A stretch of DNA of 64,000 nt. Source: Coriaria nepalensis (taxonomy: Eukaryota > Streptophyta > Magnoliopsida > Cucurbitales > Coriariaceae). How positions within the stretch are numbered: the stretch's first letter is position 1; each line of letters begins with the position of its first letter. The notes beneath the pieces were generated by a model. That model was not told the DNA's origin. It did no database searches and saw nothing but the letters and a program-made list of their open reading frames with translations. The position numbers and the translations under genes were made by a program. Positions 59,001 to 64,000 of this stretch are shown piece after piece. Location of the stretch: assembly GCA_027186245.1 (NCBI GenBank), contig CP114491.1:10165501-10229500 (forward strand), read 5' to 3'.

Positions 59001-59332
59001 TATGTACCTGATTACTAACTATTATGGCGGTCCACGATTCTTAACGTAGAACAGTCTATCAAAGAAATTTACAATTTTTCGCGTAAGAGAGAAAACACGC
59101 ATTTGCATCATAGTCGATACGATAGTGTAAGTAGTTAAACTAGGTAGAGATGGAGATCTTAGCTGAATAAAGCAAAACCAGAAGAAAGTTTTGAAAAAGT
59201 TAATAACCATAAAAAACAAGAACAAAATTGAAAAGGGCCATTACAAGATTGAAATGGGCTACCCTTGAAAATGACTTGACACTAGAAAGGGACCCAAGAT
59301 TGATCTCCTTTTGAGACAATTCGGCCCACTAG
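56048..59332. other. YABBY promoter and AT-rich spacer
   Basis: The first 500 bases hold the YABBY leader and promoter with a GA-rich block (56339-56380). 56820-57560 is extremely AT-rich. A C16 run occurs at about 58602-58617 and a T20 run near 58779. ORFs here (for example 58570-58848) are extended by homopolymers and have no domains. Confidence 0.7.
56774..56820. repeat. 16-bp tandem repeat, about three copies
   Basis: TAGGATACGATATGTA at 56774-56789 and 56790-56805 are identical; a third, diverged copy (TAAGATACGATCTTA) follows to 56820. Confidence 0.9.
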
Positions 59333-59462
59333 AAATCCATGTCTATATTTCATGGGCCGTTTTGAAAATGACTGATTGTTGAGCAGGCCCAATATATAAT
59401 ACGCATTTAATTACCCGAAAAGGACCCAAGACCCGACTAAAACTTCCCCTTGTAGTGGCCCA
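59333..59462. promoter_or_regulatory. Site II (GGCCCA) cluster upstream of SDH6
   Basis: GGCCCA or its reverse TGGGCC occurs at 59333, 59353, 59386 and 59457, about 320-450 bases before the SDH6 start codon. Site II elements are characteristic of nuclear genes for mitochondrial respiratory proteins. Confidence 0.6.
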
Positions 59463-59780
59463 CTACCCATTTTCTGTTTTCTTCTTTCGGCCCTTGCTTG
59501 TAATGCTAAACCCCATGTTCTCATCCGATTTGATTACGACTCAAGTAAAGAACACGTGGCAGAACATATTGGTAGTCCTAAAAACCATATAGCTAAGCTT
59601 CACTGCAGGGGATTATCGCCTTCTACACTCCGGTCATGCTCATCAGATGTGTTAAAAATTCATCTCCAGTGAGGAATCTGGAAGGAAAGGACTGTGTGAG
59701 CGGGTTTTGGATTGAATCCTTCGTCGAGATTTGAAGCGGACGAATTTTATCTGGTTTTTCCGATCAGGAAGGAGACGAAA

Positions 59781-61565
59781 ATGGGAGATTCATCGTCGCA
59801 ATCCTTCTTGAGGAGGCACTGGGAAGGCTATAAGGAGTTCTGGAGCGAAAGGTTTTCGTTTCTCGACAACTATTCTCCCTTCGTCAAGCGCGATAAGCCC
59901 CTTCCATTTTGGTCAAGCTCCGATGTTGAAGCATTCATTGCTTCCGATCCTGTTCATGGCCCTGCTGTAAATTAATCTTGTCTTCTGTTTCTCTTCTTGT
60001 TTTAAGTTTTTTGGATTTCATTTTTAACGATTTTAGGGGGTTTTTTTGGGCTCTGGATTTTTTTGAGCTGTATAGATCGTAGTTAATTACGATTTGAGCC
60101 GTATATATGATTGATTTCCCCTATGGATATGCATGTGGCTTCTCTTGATGCTCGTGCCTGTTTTCGTTTCAGTATTTCTTAGTTTCAGAGGTCAGTATGT
60201 GACGCTAGGCTTAGTATTCCATCATCTTTCTGTTGTCCGTCTTTTTTAAGTGGATATGCTTCTGATGATAATGGAAATGATAGTATGTGCCTTGCTTATA
60301 GGTTGCTTTGAAAATTAACTTGACATTTCGAAGTAAGTTTGTTCTATCTGATTTTTATTAACTTTAATGTTATCTGTTCTTGAAGGTGGAATGGCTTATG
60401 ATCCTCTTTTGTTTTTCTAGATCTCTTGATTGGTATTTTCTTGAACTGTCTGTTTCATGTTTTCTGTTTCAGACTCTATGTAATCTTGTAGTGAATCTGT
60501 GCGTCCTGGAAGATGATTGTCTCCCATCAATCTTCATATTACGCTGAAAAAAATCTACTGCTCTGTTCTTATAGTTTGTGTAGTGCCAGCATCTTATTGT
60601 CATCCTCGCAATTGGTGTTACATTTCTCTGTTGAATACAGATGATGAATTGCTTTTTTAATCTGATCACTAATCTGCCACTAGAAACTAGAAGGCTAGCA
60701 ACAAAAACCAGATTCTGGGAGCTAAAAAGTATTTTTCTGGTACTGCAGCATGACAATACGTAACAAGTATTTTTCACAGTTTACTTGAATCCGGCCTTGA
60801 AAATCAAATTTATTTTCGATTCTGAAAATTCTATCGTCTATATTTTTCCATGTTAAACATAATTTCGTTTTCTCAACTACCATGACAGTTGAACCGTTGT
60901 AATAGTTTGATGATACTATTTGATGTTATTGTCTGTCTCTTCTTCAAAATGGAGTTGTCTGCTGGGTTTATATGTGTACTGTCATGAAGGGTCCATTGCA
61001 CTTATATTATATATACTTCATCTGTATCTGTTCAGCTGAAGACTACTAGGGAAGCTTCAAACCTTGCTCTTACTGGAGCTGTACTTGGAGCAGCATCAAC
61101 TGCAGCTTTCACTTGGAAGTACTCAAAGAGTCCACATGGTACTCTCTTCTCCCTCTTGTTCCATGGAGTTGCTTATTTCTTTTCCCTTATGCTATAAGAT
61201 GGTTTTCAGTCCCGACATCCACTTCTCCCACTTTAGCAGCTTCTATTGGTTCTACAACTTAGCTTGACATAGGGTTTGTTACTAGTTGAGCGGCCAGACA
61301 CATTAGTAGAAAATACTTAAATCTGTACTTTTACCTAATCAATGCCATCTCCATGATTATGTGTAGAGAAAAATATATGGGGTTTTGACTTCAGCAATTG
61401 CTTGTTATAGGTGCTGGACTGTCATTTATAGCAGGAGGTGCATTTGGTTATGCATTGGGACATGAGGTAGCAAATCATTGGTTCCAACTTTACAGATTGG
61501 ACACCAATGCAGCACAAGTTAAGTTCTTGCAGTGGTGGCAAGACAAGACCGAACGTCGGTGGTAA
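59781..61565 (+). CDS. SDH6: Succinate dehydrogenase subunit 6, mitochondrial (complex II)
   Basis: Three GT-AG exons (59781-59966, 61036-61138, 61411-61565) give 444 bases, 147 residues. The protein starts MGDSSSQSFLRRHWEGYKEF and continues WSERFSFLDNYSPFVKRDKP, FWSSSDVEAFIASDPVHGP, LKTTREASNLALTGAVLGAA and AGLSFIAGGAFGYALGHEV, ending VKFLQWWQDKTERRW. Two short hydrophobic, Gly/Ala-rich segments (about residues 73-90 and 99-113) fit membrane hairpins. Known: SDH6 is a plant-specific accessory subunit of mitochondrial complex II, about 142-150 residues in other species. The upstream in-frame stretch lacks an ATG, so ATG 59781 (context AAAATGG) is chosen. Confidence 0.95.
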
Positions 61566-62014
61566 TTTGATCTGCAGTTGAAAGCGTGGAGCAAAATTCA
61601 GACACTTTCTAAAAATAAGAATCAGTTCGCTCTTCTTCTCCTGAAATATATAATGCTTTAGCAGTGTGCTTTTTTATATTGGAATCCATCTCATCCAATT
61701 TGAGGAGTTGTTTTTATCTTTCTTTTTCTGCAATAATTTGATGGCACAACTTTTCCCGGCCGCTCGCGTTCTTATACTTGGCATGTGGATTTAAGGGTTC
61801 CATTTTTTCTTTTCCATGATTATTATTATTTTATATTTTCTGTTATTCTATTTTGGAGCATGAATAAGGTACTGTGACATCATCTTAGGAGAAGATAATA
61901 CATAGGACAGTTTCTCCTTAACGAATTGTTATACCAAAATTTGTCTAGGAACAACGCTTGGTAATACTTTTTCAAACTTGAAGAGTTCTACTTACAATAC
62001 AAGTTCTTTGCAAA
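61566..62014. other. SDH6 3' region
   Basis: AT-rich 3' flank of SDH6, no other feature seen. Confidence 0.6.
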
Positions 62015-62435
62015 ATTTCCAGATCCCAGTGAATTCAGGAAAATTTCCAGATTCCGGCGAAGAACTGGAATGTATGCGGATCTTTGTCGGAGTCTGCAGA
62101 TCTTCCAGATTCCGGTGAAGTAGCTGATACTTACAGATTCTGTCGAAATTGGTAAATTTTCAAGATTCATCGGTGATCTGTATACATCTCTTATGACTTC
62201 GGTGAAGATCTGGAAAATTTATAGACCCCATTGAAAATCATGAAAATTTCCAAATTCGGGAAAAAGTCAGGAAATATTTCAGATCCGGGTGGATGTCTGA
62301 AGATTTAATAAATTAAGTAAAAAATATGAAAAATTCCAGACTCCGGCGAAAAACTCGGAATTTCCAGATTCTGGTGAAAACCTCAAATTTTTTTTTTCTC
62401 TCCCTCGTCTGGGTTCTCCAGATTTCGGTGGAGGG
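62015..62435. repeat. Degenerate minisatellite, core TTCCAGATTCCGGTGAA
   Basis: About ten diverged copies of a 17-base core occur roughly every 25-60 bases: for example TTCCAGATCCCAGTGAA (62017), TTCCAGATTCCGGCGAA (62045), TTCCAGATTCCGGTGAA (62105), TTCCAGACTCCGGCGAA (near 62335) and TCCAGATTTCGGTGGA (near 62417). Spacers often contain GAAAATTT. Small ORFs on both strands in this stretch arise from the repeat. Confidence 0.8.
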
Positions 62436-64000
62436 AGATCGAGGTGAGAGATTTTATGCAAATATGAAGAGGAACAAAAAAAAAAAAAGAAGCTTTATTC
62501 GATCAATTTTCTGCTCGAGTTTTTATTTGAGTGGAGCAGGAAACAATGTGAAAGGTACTCCCTGCCCCCATCCAACCACATTAATTGCACTCAGCTTAGA
62601 TACACACTACCATAACCACCCAAAATTTCTAAAAAAATATAAAAAATAAACGTATAAATATCACATGCACAAAAAAAAAAAAAAAAAAAAAAAAGGAAGC
62701 AATTATATGTACTCAATAATAATGTGTTTGAAGCTTTACAGTGACCCTTCTTTTCTTCCCATTTCTCAAACCCACCAAAATACAAAAGATAGCAAGCAAG
62801 CAAGCAAATGAGATGGCTATCCCTCCCTCCATCTGATGGCCCACCTTGTAACTTCAAACCTAAGGCACATCTGCATCCAATGAGAATGCTTATTTACTTC
62901 ACATTTGTACCAAGGTCTACTTTTAAAACTATATTGACAAGATCATATGTAACTAACTTATAAAGATAGTACAAGATACCATAAAATAATCCAGAAAGCT
63001 TCATGTTGTGTAAGATGAGAATACAATGGGTAAACATATTGTGGGATAATTGTGAGAACAGATTCATGAGACAAATTCTGCTTCTTCATATTGAAGTGCA
63101 AGAAACTTTTTTATTTGATTGTCAAAGAAATAACCAACAAAAATAGATGGTGATAAGCCTATACAACACACATGAACATGCATAATAACCCAATCAATGA
63201 GAGCAAACTAACGAATAGTTTACAGAGCCAAGAAAAGAACAGAGCGGAATAGAAGATAATTGGTCTAGAACCTTGGTCACGCGGTTTATGTTTTTGGAGC
63301 AGATAATTTCATTGGCAAGTTGTGAAACGAGAATCTTGTCCAACGGCACCAAGCAGCATACGGCATGCAACTTCTAGCAATTTTCCTGTCATATTAACAA
63401 ACAGTTGAGTTTGAGCACATGTAGATAAATGAAAGTTACAACATATCCTGTCCACAATATACCTAGCAACCTTATGACCAACTTTATTTTCATAATAATG
63501 TTGCTTAAAAAATGCCCCCTAGAGAATAATCAAGTAAGTAATCACGAGTCTAGAATACTTAAATGAAACAGTGAACAGGCATACCAAAAATGAAACAGTT
63601 ACTTCCTAGTAAAAGCTAAGGAGGAGCCATTGTCGTTAGCATGGTCGATATTTGTTCTCTTATGCTTTGCATACATTTGGGTAGAGACAGATAAAATTAG
63701 ATCATTAGTATTTCAAACTAGATCTTTGGGGAAAAAAACTGCCTCTGGGTGTTTAAGAAGGGGGACCCCTTCCATTTGGGATGGATCCATCTTCGAGGCA
63801 TAATCAATTAGGAACTCCATAGTCATCAGACTCCGTCAAATCTTTTACAACAGATTCATGTTTTTGTTCCATCTATATTTTCAGGTATATAAAGGTGACG
63901 ATGATGCCGGTGGAAATGTTGCCGAAACAGTGTCTGTAAAAGAACAATAATAACATCATCCTAATTCTTATGTGAAAGTATGCAGGCTTGTTCTAGAGGT
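62436..64000. other. Right-hand end without a supported gene
   Basis: Contains A and T runs (62669-62694) and AT-rich DNA. Two blocks near the edge are less AT-rich and have splice-like borders: minus strand 63300-63398 after GACAG, and 63870-63952, where plus-strand TTTTCAG precedes GTATATAAAGGTGACGATG and minus-strand TTTTACAG precedes ACACTGTTTCGGCAAC. They may be terminal exons or UTR of a gene lying mostly beyond the window. Frame and strand could not be decided. Confidence 0.4.

Noticed and set aside
1..64000. CRISPR arrays, operons, bacterial or viral gene clusters
   Set aside because: None seen; the sequence is eukaryotic plant gene space and the only mobile DNA recognised is a Copia gag remnant and a SINE-like element.

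Overview
The window is nuclear DNA from a flowering plant, most likely a woody eudicot of the rosid group. The evidence is intron-rich genes with plant-only families (U-box PUB22/23 type, FANTASTIC FOUR-like, BSL kelch-phosphatase, IQD, YABBY, SDH6, S-protein homologue), very AT-rich spacers, and many GA/CT and TA microsatellites. I cannot fix the genus by eye. Exon borders below were read by hand from GT/AG sites, frame continuity and remembered family sequences; none is backed by transcripts or database searches.

Layout. 1-487 holds the 5' part of an intronless U-box E3 ligase on the minus strand. About 10.7 kb of AT-rich spacer follows (488-11200) with a perfect four-copy W-box array, a pair of ABRE/G-boxes beside a possible orphan exon, and a small orphan ORF. 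Then come a FAF-like gene (+, 11510-13003), a nine-exon DNAJC8-type gene (+, 14239-17631) and a 21-exon BSL2/BSL3-type phosphatase (-, 18790-26049). 27367-30100 carries two decayed genes in a row on the minus strand: an S-protein homologue with one in-frame stop, and an OEP39-like D15 beta-barrel gene with several frameshifts. Next on the minus strand are an EXPP1-like secreted protein (30744-32721), a GT14-type glycosyltransferase (34238-35326), an IQD5-type calmodulin-binding protein (36220-38471) and a type-I HSP40 (40935-42848). A Copia gag remnant (43727-44581) sits against a small broken-looking ORF. Then an ML-domain lipid-binding gene (+, 45323-46081) and an MBD10/11-type gene (-, 46416-48649) whose first intron contains a dimeric tRNA-like SINE. 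The right part holds an uncharacterised conserved gene (+, 49997-51100), a six-exon YABBY gene (-, 53113-56047), SDH6 of mitochondrial complex II (+, 59781-61565), and a degenerate minisatellite (62015-62435).

Functional picture. The genes do not form one pathway; this is ordinary mixed plant gene space. Housekeeping functions (DNAJC8, HSP40, SDH6, the conserved gene at 50 kb) alternate with developmental or signalling genes (FAF-like, BSL, IQD, YABBY, PUB). Three housekeeping-type genes share clusters of GGCCCA (site II) motifs upstream. I see no CRISPR array, operon, defence island or clearly new multi-gene system. The items most worth a second look are the two neighbouring pseudogenes, the dimeric SINE, the possible orphan promoters and exons in the long left spacer, and the unexplained spliced transcript candidate at 39.8-40.43 kb.
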